Assembly (NCBI RefSeq): GCF_043290135.1
Contig: NC_134710.1
Coordinates: 321,552,017-321,616,016 of the forward strand
Reading direction: 5' to 3'
DNA: 64,000 nt
Source: Rhipicephalus microplus
Taxonomy: Eukaryota; Arthropoda; Arachnida; Ixodida; Ixodidae
Shown: piece by piece, positions 43,546-57,700 of the stretch
How positions within the stretch are numbered: position 1 is the first letter of the stretch
Layout of the letters: each line of letters opens with the position of its first letter
The notes under the pieces: generated by a model
Told to the model about the DNA's origin: nothing
Seen by the model: only the letters and a program-made list of their open reading frames with translations
Databases searched by the model: none
Program-made: the position numbers and the translations under genes

Positions 43546-45284
43546 GTGAAACAGATAATGAAGTCGGTAATACCAGTACCTGTTGCTGTAAATGCACGTG
43601 CCAGTGTTTTCGTTTTGCCGACGCAGTCTTTTGAGCACTGCGACACTATTGTGGGGAATGGAGGTCAGCAGTTTAATTTTAGAAAATGACTTGCTGACTG
43701 AAGAATAAATATAGAAAATAAGCAGTTGAATTAACATAAAAATATTTGGACTGTACGAAAGCATGTAGCATGGCAGGGATTACATGGTGCGTGAACTAAC
43801 ACCTGCAAATGCTAATCCTTGCGAGTATCACACCCTGAGTGGTTAGCACAAGAACCTCCTAATTTATAGATTAGGCGTCGGTGCGCTGGTAAGCAGAATG
43901 ATCAATTGCTTTTACATTTTTCATTGAATTTCATCGCGGTCTTCTGCAGACGCCCACTTCGCACTTGTGAAGCACTTCAAGAGCCCCAAACCAATCAAAG
44001 CTGTACTTTACCGCATGGGCACCGACGCCATGGCACCTATTACACTGCACGCACACATGTGACGACAAAGGAGAAGGTAAGACATGCACGGGCTCGGTTC
44101 TCTGAACTGGTGTTTTCTTTATAAATTTTCTTTGCATAAGTGCAACGATGAAAAAAAGTAGCCGCCACTGTTTTTTGACGTACTTGAACATAAGCTAAGT
44201 TTCCTTCAACACTAAGAACACCCAGCAAAAAAAAAAAAAAAAGGAGACGGCACTTTCCACTGACGCACTGAAAAATATGATCTTCGAAAGTGGGTGAGTT
44301 GAAATTGCGGTATATAGACTGAGATAGAGCACATCACAAAGATAATGTCACACATAGGCAACGCATGTTATTTTCATGCGATCGCTTTACTTTATGCTAT
44401 AAGAGGCGTGGACTTGTATCCTTCAACAACAGTACGCGGAAGTGCCTAAACGAAAAACTTGGCCTCTGTGTCATGGTGGTGCAGTTGCCCCTAAAAGCAG
44501 TCATTTTTCCATGGCGTACATTCCTCTGCATATGTCACTGTCGTATACAGGCGTCGTATATCAATTCATTCTTTTTTCCCCTCAAAAGTCTCTCAACACG
44601 TATGCCATTTGTTTTACTGCGGCAACTTTTACGACTCTGTAAAGCTCAGATACGTTTTACTCAAATCAAATAAGATTCTCTCGTTCGAAACGTCTAAACG
44701 GGTGCCTAGGATCGAATATTCGAACTTTGGTTATCTTCATAATTCGCATTTTTGTAGGGGAATTCATTAGACGGAGGGTTGACGACCTCACGATAAAAAA
44801 GAATTGAACGAAATAAAGTTCGAGACAATACGATAGAAGCGCTGAAGATTACGCTGTCCGGTGAGCTTACGCAGCCAATAAGGCAGCTGTTCTTCAGCGC
44901 AAGCCTGTAATTTACGAATCGACCGACGGCGTTTCAAAGCGCCCTTTAAAGATGATTATTGCTATTATGGTTGTTAAAGGTCGGTAGCTTTTCCTCGGCA
45001 GCGACACTCTTCATGCTTCGTTTTTTCACTCAGGGCAAAATGGGAATGCAAGGTTGATTAGGGCATCTGGGATCTCTTTTCTTTTGTTTTAGTTAAAGAA
45101 AAAATCATCCCTATTGACTAATCCCAAATTTTTTGTATGCACCATTTCCCATTTCTTTTTCATCACGTAAACATATGTGCAACTGCGCTTCAAAGTTTTA
45201 AAATTGAAGGCAGTCACTCATAGTTCTGAAAGCCTGATATTAGATATGGTGAAACACCGTGTATAAAACACCGTATATTGGTAT
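43546..45284. other. No gene; one exon-like stretch at 43950-44076 and a poly-A run at 44225
   Basis: A polypyrimidine tract ending in CTGCAG at 43949 is followed by 127 nt ending in GAGAAG|GTAAGA, a consensus donor. This is discussed in findings; it is not strong enough to call a gene. A run of 17 A lies near 44225-44242. Confidence 0.3.
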
Positions 45285-45475
45285 TGTTTTGACTTCCTTT
45301 TATTCATACCTCGCAGCAGAAGAGCAGCCTTCTCACGAGTTGATGCTCGGCCACGTGTCAGCGCTGGCTCACCCTTTTTTTTCGTCTTGAGTTTTATTAA
45401 AGCCTTTAATCTTGCAAGGCGTGTTCTTTGCTTGATATGAGCCGCGCCGCAGCAGTAAGGCTAAGAGGTCCAACA
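45285..45475 (+). repeat. 5' LTR of the BEL element
   Basis: 191 bp starting TGTTTTGACTTCC and ending AGAGGTCCAACA. Shares tttattcat, cctcgcagca, attaaagcctttg-like and gtgttctttgcttgat blocks with the 3' LTR. Confidence 0.9.
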
Positions 45476-45722
45476 CATAGTATTGAAACCCGGGATTTTC
45501 AATCAGGCCAACATCATCGACGTTAGGAGCCGCAACACCTCAGAAGACGGCACCTACGATCTTGGCGAGATACATCGACTGTGGGTGACAGAATGAAAAG
45601 ATATCTTAGACGAGCCACAGACTGCGGTCCCAAGTGGATGTCCTGTGGTCCGAGGCGGAAGACCACTTGTGAGGAAATCAAGCCATCACGGCAGCAGCAG
45701 TTAGTGTATTCCTCGACCGAAT

Positions 45723-46712
45723 ATGCTCATTTTATCAACAGATAAAGAAAGGGATGAGGCAGTTTTTGAAGAGACGCCAGACGACCTGTTGGACAGCGAG
45801 ACGTTAGACGCTGCCGAATACCGTGACAAGGTTGTTACTATCACAGTGAATTTACAAATCAGGCTCAATGAATGCCTGGTGCCTCCAGCCCCACGTCTTA
45901 CGAAGTTATCATATGGCATAAGCAAGCTTCCCCAACTAGAAATAGTAAAATTTCATGGCAACCACAGACTATGGCCGAGATTTTGGACGCCGTTTACACT
46001 AGCAGTCCACAACAACAGCGAGTTAAGCATAGCTGACAAGTTCAACTACTTGAGCAGCCTGGTTACCGGAGCGGCCGGGTCGGCCATATTGGAATTACAG
46101 GCTACCGAAGAGTGCTATACATACGCTATTGAAATGTTAAAACAGCGTTTTGGAGATCAACAGATCATTGTGCAGGACCATTTGCAAGGTTTGCTGGATC
46201 TAAAGCTGGTGTCGTCGGCAGCAGACGTTCGTCAGCTGAGGCAACTTTACGACAAGGTACAGGTACATATTGGAAGCGTCAACGCACTTGGCACGAACTC
46301 GACAACTTATTGCTCTATGCTTCAGGAAATCTTGCGAGGAGTTCTACCGACGGACAAAGTGCGGCGTTTTCAACAGATGCACAAGGCATCGTCATCGGCT
46401 GCATCCTCTTCGAATACGCAAGGCAATTCAAACCATGTAACGGTTCCTGAAGAAAACGATTTTCAAATGCTTTGGGAATTCTTCGGCCTTCGATGCACTT
46501 GTCGGGAAGCTGCTGCTGACAAAGAAGTAACGAAAACTCGTCGCTCCACATATAAAGGAGGACTGAAGCCCAGTCATTCATGTGGCGTTTCCACGGCAGC
46601 TGCTCTACAAAGCTCAACGAAATGTCCACAACAGCGCCTCTTCTGCCGGCCTGAAAAGGCTTCTGCCGAAGTCTGTGATACGAAGGATATCGCCTTCTCA
46701 AACAAAACGTAG
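45723..46712 (+). pseudogene. gag: BEL Gag-like protein (DUF1759 family)
   Basis: The longest open frame of the element, 329 codons. LPQLEIVKFHGNHRLWPRFW, then VHNNSELSIADKFNYLSSLV, GAAGSAILELQATEECYTYA and LKQRFGDQQIIVQDHL (about residues 70-155) are the landmarks of the BEL/Pao Gag domain that builds the particle. An Asp/Glu-rich coiled N-terminus precedes it. After about residue 250 the frame drifts into sequence that does not match the family, so a frameshift near 46490 probably separates Gag from its zinc knuckle. Upstream of 45723 is the element's leader. Confidence 0.82.
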
Positions 46713-46899
46713 ATGCTCATCAAAGCAGGACAATTCTTTTGTTGCCTAAAGCAGGCCCACAAGGCAACAAAATCAGGCACGCAACATCAGTTTGCGCATC
46801 CGACAACATCAAAAACGACAAGAAGGTGATGTATGCATCGGTCAATCTACTGCCCAAGCGGGCAAGGTCAGTCGTAATGCTGCAGTCTGACGGCCACCG

Positions 46900-49800
46900 T
46901 ATTGGGCGCCAAATCATCCTGTCGCTACCGATTCCTTTTCGATGGCGGAAGTCAGCGGAGCTTCATTACAACCAAAGCGTGTGGAAGACTTGGCTGCGAA
47001 CTACTAGAAGAGGAAACGTTGACCGTCGGTGTGTTCCGGGGCGATAACACACATATAACCATAGAGAAGGCACGTGTATCAATTCTCCCTGCAAACCAGA
47101 AATTTACGATTTCAATAGAGGGGCTGGTGGTGGATACGATATGCACTGAATGCATTCCGGCATCCGAATAAAACGTTTCAAGAGAAATGAACAACATGCA
47201 CTTGCATACACGAGCTCTCTCTTTAAAAAGAGTAGAAGACAAACAGATTGCGGTGCTTATTGGATCAGACTATTATTGAGATCTATTACCTGGTATCATG
47301 AAGCCTGTGTACGAAAAGTTGAAAGCTGTCACGACAAAACTGGGATAGACTGTACAAGGACCATTGTATTTTGCAGCCAATGTTATACACAGTGCCAGTA
47401 TTGTAGTCCTGTGATATACGGTGACCGAGCAAGATATCTTGAAACTTTTGACTCCTTTCTTTGATCTCGAAAGCATCGGTATCAAGGCCGAGTTTGTAGG
47501 AACGATGATGGCCGATTCAGTGCTGGTAAATTTTGAGAACAAGATCAATAAGAAAGACAATCGATATGAAGTGGCGCTAGCGTGGAAGGGAATGGGGTGA
47601 AAACTACGCAGTTGAACTCAAACGTCTATACTGTTTGATGAATAACCTTAACAAGAACAGTGAGCTCTTAAAACGATACGATGTTAGTATCCTAATGTAC
47701 CTCGAAGAACGATCTGCTGAAAAAGTGCATACAAATAAAGATCAACCACTTGTACCATGGTATTATATGCCACACCGAGCCGTCATACGTGAGGACCAGT
47801 CTACTACGAAGGTACGCATCGTGTTCGACAATTCTTCTCAGGATACTGGGATGAAGTCCTTAAACGACAGTCTAGAAGCCGACCCAAATCTATATCGCGA
47901 CGTAGTGACGCTATACTGCTTCGTTTCCGATGCTACAAGATAGCGATGAATGCTGATGTTGAGAAGGCGTTCTTACAAATTGGCCTTCGAGAACCCGACA
48001 GAGATGCGCTTCGTTTCTTGTGGTTCAAGAATTCACCTCAAATAGACAGCCCACTACCAGAAATAGAAGTCTGGAGAATGACTATAGGGCCCTTTGGAGC
48101 TACTTCTAGTCCTTTCCTATTGGCTGCTACCTTGAAGCACATCTTAAGTCCGAAGAAAATTGCTATCCTAGGACAGCCCGGCTATTACAAGATTCCATAT
48201 ATATGGATGATCTCCTTAATGGCGCTGACATCATTGAAGAACCTATTCAAATGCATAAATATATAATTGAAATTTTCACAGATGCTTTGATGAACATTCG
48301 TAAATGGGCCAGAAACAAACCTGTTGTATCTGCCGTCTTTGAACAAGGAATCAATTATCCCGAAAAATCACTTTGCTCACCTCCTGCACCTCTGAAAGTC
48401 CTGGGAATTTATTGGAACAAGCAGACGCATACCTTTTCATTTAGGCCCCAAGATATTCTACAGTTTATGGAAGAGCATTGAATTACCAAACGCTTTGTGC
48501 TCCAGGCTGTTGCAAGGATCTACGACCCTTCGCGGTTTTTGCCACCCATTCTAGTAAGGGCGAAGGTCTTCCTACAAGATCTCTAGAGGGAAAACCTCGG
48601 CTGGGATGACACTATGCCAACGAAGCTCTCAGCTGTCTGGAAAAAGTTGGAGCAAGGAAGTAGCCATGCTACATGAGCTCAGTATTCCAAGGTTCCTCGC
48701 TGCGGGCAGCGAAGGCGCTTATCAAAGGCAGAACTGCACATCTTTTCCGACACAAGTGAGTCAGCATACGGTGATGCAGCCTACCTTCGTACCGTCGAAT
48801 CAAGTGGTACTGTACACACAATACCATTATTGGCAAAGGCCACAGTTGCGCCGTTAAAGACGGTCACCTTGGTGAGGCTGAAAGTGATGTTAGCTTTGCT
48901 TGCAGCCCGCATATATGCCTACATCATCAAGAACTGTGACCTGGGCATTGGTGAAGTAACAATTTGGTCAGAGTCCCGAATTACCAATTGCTCGATTTAC
49001 AATGACCCCGTTTCTGGGAAGGCATTTGTACAAAACAGGACGCAGGAGATCAGAAATTTGACAGAATATTCTCGATGGCGATTTTGTCCCGGAAAAGAAA
49101 ACCCTGCAGATTCGCTCACTCGAGACTTTACTGTACAAAAACTGAGTAGATCACGGTTGTGGAGATATGGACCCGGATGGCTTGCCATGTCTGATGCATT
49201 CTGGCCTGAATTCAGGGGAAACCTTGACCTCGAAAACGGAAAACTCGAGGCAGCTGAGACGGAGCCAGAAAACAATATCCACGCTGTTAACACGATAACA
49301 TCGGCGCCAGCCCCGCCGCGGTGGTCGAGTGGCTAAGGTACTCGGCTACTGACCCACAGGTCGCGGGTTCGAATCCCGGCTGCGGCGGCTGAATTTCCGA
49401 TGGAGGCGGAAATGTTGTAGGCCCGTGTGCTCAGATTTGGGTGCACGTTAAAGAACCCCAGGTGGTCGAAATTTCCGGTGCCCTTCACTACGGCGTCTCT
49501 CAAAATCATATGGTGGTTTTGGGACGTTAAACCCCACATATCAATCAATCAATCATCGGTGCCAACGCTGATTGATAACGATTGATTCAGCAGCCTCACA
49601 AAACTTGTAAGAGTAACGACATGGGTTTTCCGTTATGTGAAAAAGTTGAAGAAGGAAAGTGATATGTTCGAGGACCTGTCTGCTGAAGAAATTCAACAGG
49701 TGGAGTGCTACTTGATTCGCGTAGCACAGAAAGCTAACTTCGGTAACGAAGATAACTGCGTCGCAAATGAAAATTTTATTCCTTCCCAAAGTCCAGTTGG

Positions 49801-51060
49801 ACAATTAAGATTGTTCCTCGACAACAACGGGCTGCTTCGGGTACAAGGAAAAGCTCAGATGATGGACGGCTCGTACGGTTCTGAAAATCCAATGCTCCTA
49901 CCAAAAAACTCTCACCTCAGTACTTTAATCATCACTCATCTTCACAAAAACGTTTTCCACGGAAGAGTACGAGACACACTGACTCAAATAAGCGAACAAT
50001 ACTGGATTCCACAATTACGACAGCTGGTGAAAAAACAATACGACGGTGTGTCATCTGCCAACGCCTATACAGTCTAAACCAGTTGAGCAAGTTTTACCTT
50101 GTATGTCCCAGGATCGTTCTAATCAAACCCCTCCGTTTCTTGTAAGTGGAGTAGATTTTGCGAGTCCCCTTTATATCAAAGGGCATCTTCACCAGCGCTC
50201 TTACATCGCTCTTTTTACTTGTTCTTTAACAAGAGCTGTTCACTTTGAACTTGTTGAAGATTTGACGACGGTGACTTTCCATTGTGCACTTCGGAGATTC
50301 GTATCACGTCGAGGCCTCTGTCATACAATGTACAGAGACAATGCCCGAACCTTCGTGAAAACTTCCAAAAATATACAGAAGCTCTGGCGAGCAATTAAGT
50401 CCCCCCCCCCATGTACTTGCATTTTTGTCTTCCTCGAAGATTCAGTGGAAATTTAATTGCCAGAGTGCTCCTTGGTGGGGTAGATTTCACGAGAGACTCG
50501 TATGTTCTGTGAAGACCTGCTTGAAGAAGATGCTTGGTTGACGTCTGGTCAGTCAGACAGAGTTGGTTACTTTACTAACGGAAGTGGAAGCAGTAATAAA
50601 TTTTCGGCCTTTAACATATGTGTACAATGATGTGGATGAGCCGTACCCCCTATCTCGAGCAGATTCTCGTTGAAAGAAAACTGACAACACTACCCCCTTA
50701 CGACCTCAATATCAACACCGAGTCAACCAACGATCAACTGAGGAAACTTTGGAACAAGAGAGAACAGTATTTGCAAACTTTCTGGTCTCGGTAAATAAAG
50801 GAGTACCTGAATAAACTCAAGAACAACACTTTCAACCAAGTAAAAAGAGATCGCATGTTGAAGAAAGGCAATGTAGCTCTACTCGGAGAAAAACAGCGTC
50901 CAAGGCAACTGTAGAACTTGGTTCGCATAGAAGAACTGATCGGTGGACAGAACGGCATCATCAGAACTTGCTCTCTACGCTTGCCATTCGAAACTGTTGT
51001 GAAGCATACTGCGCACTCACTGTACACGTTGGAAGCCACCTAGCGTCATCTGTCGATGCG
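46900..51060 (+). pseudogene. pol: BEL Pol (protease, RT, RNase H, integrase), many frameshifts, SINE inside
   Basis: In order: protease FLFDGGSQRSFITTKA (46925) with DGG where D(S/T)G is usual; AVLIGSDYY (47250); reverse transcriptase KVRIVFDNSSQ (47810), MNADVEKAFLQIGL (47946), IGPFGATSSPFLL and the catalytic YMDDLLNGAD (48197); RNase H-region AALLAARIY-like text at 48890 and VQNRTQEIRNLTEYSRWRFC with PADSLTRD (49030-49130). The SINE follows. Integrase begins with LSAEEIQQVECYLIR (49680), PMLLPKNSHLSTLIITHLH and RDTLTQISEQYWIP. The catalytic Asps are in GVDFASPLYIK (50150) and YRDNARTF (50330), and Glu in [12 protein letters not shown] (50470). The end reads RIEELI-like and LRLPFETVV near 50980. 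Confidence 0.88.
49310..49554 (+). mobile_element. Ruka-like SINE inserted in BEL integrase, full length
   Basis: This is the best-preserved copy: A box TGGTCGAGTGG at 49322-49332, consensus B box GGTTCGAATCC at 49366-49376, complete body and a (TCAA)n tail. The flanks ATCGGCGCCA (49300-49309) and ATCGGTGCCA (49555-49564) form a 10-bp duplication with one mismatch. Of the copies here it is the only one with both polymerase III boxes in consensus form. Confidence 0.93.
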
Positions 51061-51066
51061 GGAGAC

Positions 51067-51273
51067 TGTTGGGACTTTCTTTTATTCATCCCTCGCAGCA
51101 TAAGAGCAACCATCATCATTATTGAGCCTCCTCACGAGCTGACGCTTGGCCTCGTGGCAGCGCCGGCTCACCTTTTCTTCTTTCTTGAGTTCCATTAAAG
51201 CCTTTGCTCTTGCAAGACAAGTTCTTTGCTTGATGTGAGCCGCGCCGCAGCAGAAAGGCTCAGAGGTCCAACA
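51067..51273 (+). repeat. 3' LTR of the BEL element
   Basis: 207 bp starting TGTTGGGACTTTC and ending AGAGGTCCAACA, with perfect TGTTGG/CCAACA ends. It contains an extra catcatcattattgagcc-type segment absent from the 5' LTR. Confidence 0.92.
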
Positions 51274-51278
51274 GGTAT

Positions 51279-51521
51279 GAAACATTGATATACGATATAA
51301 AGGATAGTGAGGTAGGTGGAATAAACAGATTAGAGATTACCTAGTTGTCTACCTTCCTAAAGCTCTATTATTAAGAGAAAAAAAATAAACTAAATATTTC
51401 CAAGGGTCACGTAGACCACTGCTAAAGACGCATTTCACAAACACGCACTATGCACTGAAGGAAGAGTGAAGAGAGAATGTAAGATTAATGCGCTTTAAAT
51501 AGGCAAAGTATAACTGGCTAT

Positions 51522-51583
<62 letters not shown>

Positions 51584-52822
51584 TAGATTCATTTTCCTGT
51601 CAGTATATTATCTTTGATACCTCACACTTTTTACAGTTTCTTTGTACCTTTCCCCTCCTTCCTGGACCTTTTCAAGGCCTGCAGTATTCCTTAATAAATA
51701 AAAAACAAAAAATAAACATGCAATGTTAAGACGATGTGAAAGATGTGCACGAAAATACACAAAAGTGCGGCGCAATTTTAGTTCTTTGTATAAGGCAGCG
51801 TTTTCATCGGTAAACTTCCCAATACGTAATTAGGAAAACACTTCAGTATGTTCAGCTCATAGTGCGCTGTATGTTAGAATATTAGCTCTTCAGTGGCATT
51901 GCCAGTGAGCTTTGCTCGTGGGTCCGATCGAGAGCGTCCCCCCCCCCAATCAAGACACTGCCTACGCCACTCTAGATACGTACGTTAGCCCATATTGAAA
52001 ATACTAACGAGCTGCACCGTAAGGATCTTGTGCAGCCCCCTAAATTGTAATTTTTATTTGTGCTCAACCTACAATGATAATACTCATACATATAATGATT
52101 ATGATAATGTTGATGATGATGTTGTTGATGTTCCTTCATAATCGTAGTGTACGAGGTTCATGATTGTTAAAAAATTAACTTAATTGTAACGCTTATTGAA
52201 CGAGAAGAAACGCTGTCGTAGTAAACAAAGCCTAGAATACCGACAGAAGAGCATGCTACGTGGTAATTTGGGCAATAAACCATGTATGTCTGAAATAACT
52301 GTCTCACACGGAAGTCAGGAACTGTCGTTGGCTTGAAAACAACATGCTCTTCATTGTATGCATCGCGTCGTAGATTTATATTAATTCAAAGTGAATTTCT
52401 CAAGCTCCCATTCCGCAAAATAATTCAACACGTTGCTGAAATTACAAAAAAACAAAAAAACGAGTTCTCGAAACAAAATCAGCAAGAAAATTCTATAGGC
52501 AAGCTTTGATTTTAAACAAAAGCACACCGCAGGGAATGTCGGGAGAGTTTTGTTTGACGCCAGCATAGAAGTGTACTCGTAACTACCGTAGCATACCGCA
52601 CCCCAATCGTTCAGGGTATGAGCGGTATTTATACTTTGTTCAAAATATTCAATATTACCCCTAAAAATAGTGAAGCATGATTCTCATGCATTATGAGTAG
52701 ATTAAAAGAATACTTTTTGGAATCTGTGTTTTTCCTATTATTATTCACTGTTAAAATTCGCTCATCTTCGTTTTATTGCAGGTGAAATGCCAAGAAAAAG
52801 GGAAAGCTTCGAAATGTCATTG
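51279..52822. other. No gene recognised
   Basis: AT-rich sequence with a (TA)n array and a C run at about 51940. No coding motif is recognised. Confidence 0.35.
51524..51580. repeat. (TA)n microsatellite
   Basis: About 28 uninterrupted TA dinucleotides, able to extrude as a cruciform. Confidence 0.95.
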
Positions 52823-53085
52823 CTGCAGCATGCACACCAAGTTGCACAGAGCACCTTTGGGCATTCGGTGCAACTCGGTGTGCATGCTGCAGAGCATTGG
52901 ACGCGGAGGCCTACGCATCCGATTCTCTGACGCGTAGGCCTCCGGAGAAATGCTATGCCCACGATCAATGATAGGTAATGAAAACATAGATAAATTACTC
53001 GGGAATAATTTACTTGGGCTCATGAGTTAATTTGAAACCGTGGAAATAATGCACTGTCAAAAATTGACTCATGAGCCCTAGTAAA
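52823..53085. repeat. Cluster of three inverted repeats
   Basis: Hairpin 1: 25-bp arms 52823-52847 / 52868-52892 with one mismatch and a 20-nt loop. Hairpin 2: 13-bp perfect arms CGGAGGCCTACGC at 52904-52916 / 52932-52944. Inverted repeat 3: 25-bp arms 53009-53033 / 53061-53085 with two mismatches, centred on GGGCTCATGAGT. They are unrelated in sequence to one another. They may be remains of foldback or MITE elements. Confidence 0.85.
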
Positions 53086-53801
53086 CTTCCTAAGAATAAA
53101 CATAAACAAAACAACTGCTTTATTTCTCTCCCGCCACACACAAGCTCAGTGTTCTATTATTTTGTTATATAACTCAGAAATTTAAGTTGTCAAAAGCTTT
53201 CACTTTTTACGTGTATGTTTTTCGCAAAAAACGGCATGGGGCGATCACGTGAACCACATTATTACTAAATTATTTTGGATAATCGGCGTTATGCGCCACC
53301 ATTGATGCAACTTTCCTGTTTCTATAAACATGCTCAAATATAGCTTGTTGTTTTCTTTTTTATTGAATAATGCCTTTGTTGTATGGTTCACAACGAAAAT
53401 TGTAAACATAAGCAAAGTGATCATCCTGTAAAAGAAAACTTTGCTTCTTGCCTGCAAAGTACCATATCACTGCCACACAGCATAATTGCTTAAAGAACAC
53501 TGCACTATTCAGGTCGCATGAATATACGATCACAAATTTACTCATTTATGTGTGTTTGGTTTATTGAAAAATAATGACAGGATTGCCAAAATAGCTAGAT
53601 CAACAAAATATTTCTGCTTTTAATGTATGTTAACCTGAAATATCAAAATGTAAAACAAAATAAGCAAATTAAAAGTTAAAATTTCAAATGCCTACACTTC
53701 TAAACTGCATAACTAGGCAACATAACTTTGACATATCAAGCATATCATCAAAACTACTCCGGCTATTCCTTGTATAATGATGTGATGTGACACTAACATT
53801 T
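53086..53801. other. No feature recognised
   Basis: AT-rich sequence without coding motif. Confidence 0.35.
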
Positions 53802-54773
<972 letters not shown>

Positions 54774-57700
54774 CCGATTTATTCATACCTGCATTTGATT
54801 TCTTGATTTTTTCTTTTTTGCGCATTGTGAAACACTCTTCTATTATTTTGGTTGTACTTAGCCCCACGTATTCTGTGTTACCCTGTATACCAGGGGGTCA
54901 GGGCTACTCAAACTGTTCTCCCCTTCTCATAACATGTTCTTGTTGTGGAATAAAATTTCAATTTTAAGTCAGTGATGGATGTCTGGTGAGGTTCTGATTG
55001 TATTCATATGAGCTTTGAGAAATTAGGAAACGAATACTTGATGAGTTTTAGCAGAAGGTTCGAAAAGCACGTTTACTTGGGTACAAACAGGATGTTCTCT
55101 ATGTGAAAAACTAAAGAAGTGTTAAGTTTGCTACGTGGTGAATAAAATCATATGTTCCAGCATGAGCCTCGCAAGTGATGCTCATTCAAATTTATAAAAA
55201 ATAATTTATTCCTAGATAAGAAATAAAAGTGTGGGGTAAAGAGTAAGAAAAGTAGATGAACTTACCTTCAAAGCAGGCCAACTGCTTGAGAATGCGCAAT
55301 ATATTTATTTTGTTCAATAAATACTCCCCAATCACACCTTTTCAATTCTTAAATAGTTCTGGCAGATCCAACGGCTATTTTGGGAACCGAGGTTATGAGA
55401 AGCAGCCAGCGAGGCTCGCAATAGCACACTGTTGGGCTAAAAGTCAGACGTTAAAAGGTAGACCAATCATTTTTTTTTCTTAGCCAAGCGGTGTGCATGA
55501 CAGGACAGTATACCAGTGACCCCGACTATGCTGTTATGACTAATTAGGACTAATCAGTAGTCCTACATTAGTAGTATTAGAGGGCGCAGAAGCAAGTTAC
55601 ATTTGGGAGAGGTTAACAGCCTGGCACGCTGACGTGCATGTCCTAACCAGTGTTTGTCGGCCACTTCGGGTGGTGTCAAGCATCACCTGACTAAAAGAGT
55701 GTCATATACATGAGAGAAAATGCTTGTTATTTATTTCAGTGTAATGAGAACTGATAGATAACGTCACACGATGACAGGTAACATCAGCAAGCACTAGCCA
55801 TTATTAGGCGCCACTATGACAGTTAGCTGACCAGCGGCCACCAGCTGACTATTACTTGCTGTTTACTGTCTATGGATGTCTGATCATTCTAAAAACACAA
55901 TTTTTTCAATTGACTCTATCATCAAACTACATTTTAGCTATTTTTAGTAGAGTACAGATTTTTGCGTTAACCTCGTTTACAAATGGTAGCAGGCATCTTA
56001 AGTAAAGCATGCCAAATACTTGCCAGCAGCTTTCATGTTTCTTGACGATCAAATGGCTGAATGTCTGCAAACTTTTTGCAGAATTATTACAAAGTGTTTC
56101 TTTCCGTACGCATGTAAACGCATGAGGTAAATATTGGGCAAATTCAGCAAGTGCCAGCAAGAACTTCCGGTATTAGAAAATAAGGAACACACGATCTCTA
56201 CAAACGTTCCCACGTAAGTACCGGTAGGCACACTCTACCCTATTTCCTTGAAGAACATCGCATAGTCGGAAAAATTTTTGTGGTGAACATTAGGAAAATG
56301 TTCATAAGTTCAACGAGAAAAAGCGTTAATATTTCAAAAGCCAGGCACAAAAACTTGTCCCTGATTACGTGCTCCTCTGTTCAATAGCACACTTCCCCAC
56401 TGTACTTGTGTGTGAATCTGTGTACACGCACATTAAAAGTGTTACGCAGATGCTAGAGCACACTGTCACCTTTGCAATGCGGAAATTTAGAGGTATATAA
56501 TGTTTTTTTTCCGTGCGCGACGAACACATACTGGAGTCTGTCCTGATATGAACGACGACCAGCAGTTGATGGCTGTTCAGCTAGGAAAAGTCACGTGGTA
56601 CGGAATAAAGTGTGAAACACGTTCACTCGCGTAGATTCTCAGACCATGGGTATACATGTCACTAGCGCAAAAACATACCATGGGCAACGACAACTGAGGT
56701 TCACCGGCCTCTATGACTATTTGGTTCTAGGGCGCCCACTAAGTGTTAACTTTGCCCATGTTTTCACGGTATAACACTTTTTAAGGCACCTTTATCACAG
56801 TAGTGATTACGTAACGTGAGAAACAGAAGAAACATTATAATTGAGTCATTACAGATTGCGGGGTGGATTCGTGAGAAAGACGAAACTTTTTTATTGTCCT
56901 AGAAATTCTAAAACACCTCTTAGATTACCGATTGTTACCCCCACTTTATGTTACCGATATAGAGTCAGTGCAGAGCACCACCCAGAAAGCAGTTGTCAGG
57001 TTGTTTTCTTTTTTTTTCCCTATGTTGTGCCAGCAGTTTTCGCGAGCATGGCAGTTCTCACACTCAGACAACTCATTCTGTCTTTAGATGACCTTGTTGA
57101 GCAATTCACATCATTACTGTCCCATTCTACTAGTTGGCGAGGATAGTTTTGTTGTTTTTCCTCATCTTTTTTTTCGTCTTTTTGCCACCTAATTCGAAGC
57201 TTGCTTGTTCTCGATTGTGTCCCATGCCTGAACCGTCTAGCCGCGCTAGAAGCAATCAATGGCGACTTCAACATAGAAGACGTTGCAGCCAGCAGAGCAC
57301 ACCGATCGTTGATTGCATCCCATCCCACCTCGGCTGCGCTCGCCGGAGGCGATAACAGCCACAGCAGTGTGACAGCCAGCCTTTTACCAATGCGAAATTC
57401 CTTTTTCTGCAGACTTTGTTGGAAAGTGGCTTGATCGTGCTAACAGCGCGAATTAGCAGAGTTTCAACCAAATGAGCAGATTGGCAGAGGGTTTAAGGGT
57501 TCTCAATTTAACACGTGAACACTGCCTCTTCCTTACACAGGTCACCAACTTCTCAAGATACAATAAACGAGCGCATTATTGTATCCTGACATTTATTGTC
57601 TTTCTTGTGCACTTCGAGACGCACACAGTAATTCCCGTGATGTTTATAGTGTACATGCTCTCGATTGGTCCATATACGTAAAATATAAGACTTGATTCAT

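Larger units (their letters stand above)
45285..51273 (+). mobile_element. BEL/Pao LTR retrotransposon, TSD GGTAT, decayed
   Basis: LTRs of 191 and 207 bp with TGTT...CAACA ends bound BEL-type Gag, protease, reverse transcriptase, RNase H and integrase on the plus strand. The 5-bp GGTAT lies on both sides (45280-45284, 51274-51278), the size expected for BEL/Pao. The LTRs differ at many positions, including a ~16-bp gap, so it is much older than the gypsy element. A SINE has since inserted into the integrase region. No functional copy is possible without many repairs. Confidence 0.93.

Noticed and set aside
57020..57434. Overlapping open frames on both strands reading like protein
   Set aside because: No family recognised, both strands are open by composition, and there are no splice signals in keeping with an exon.
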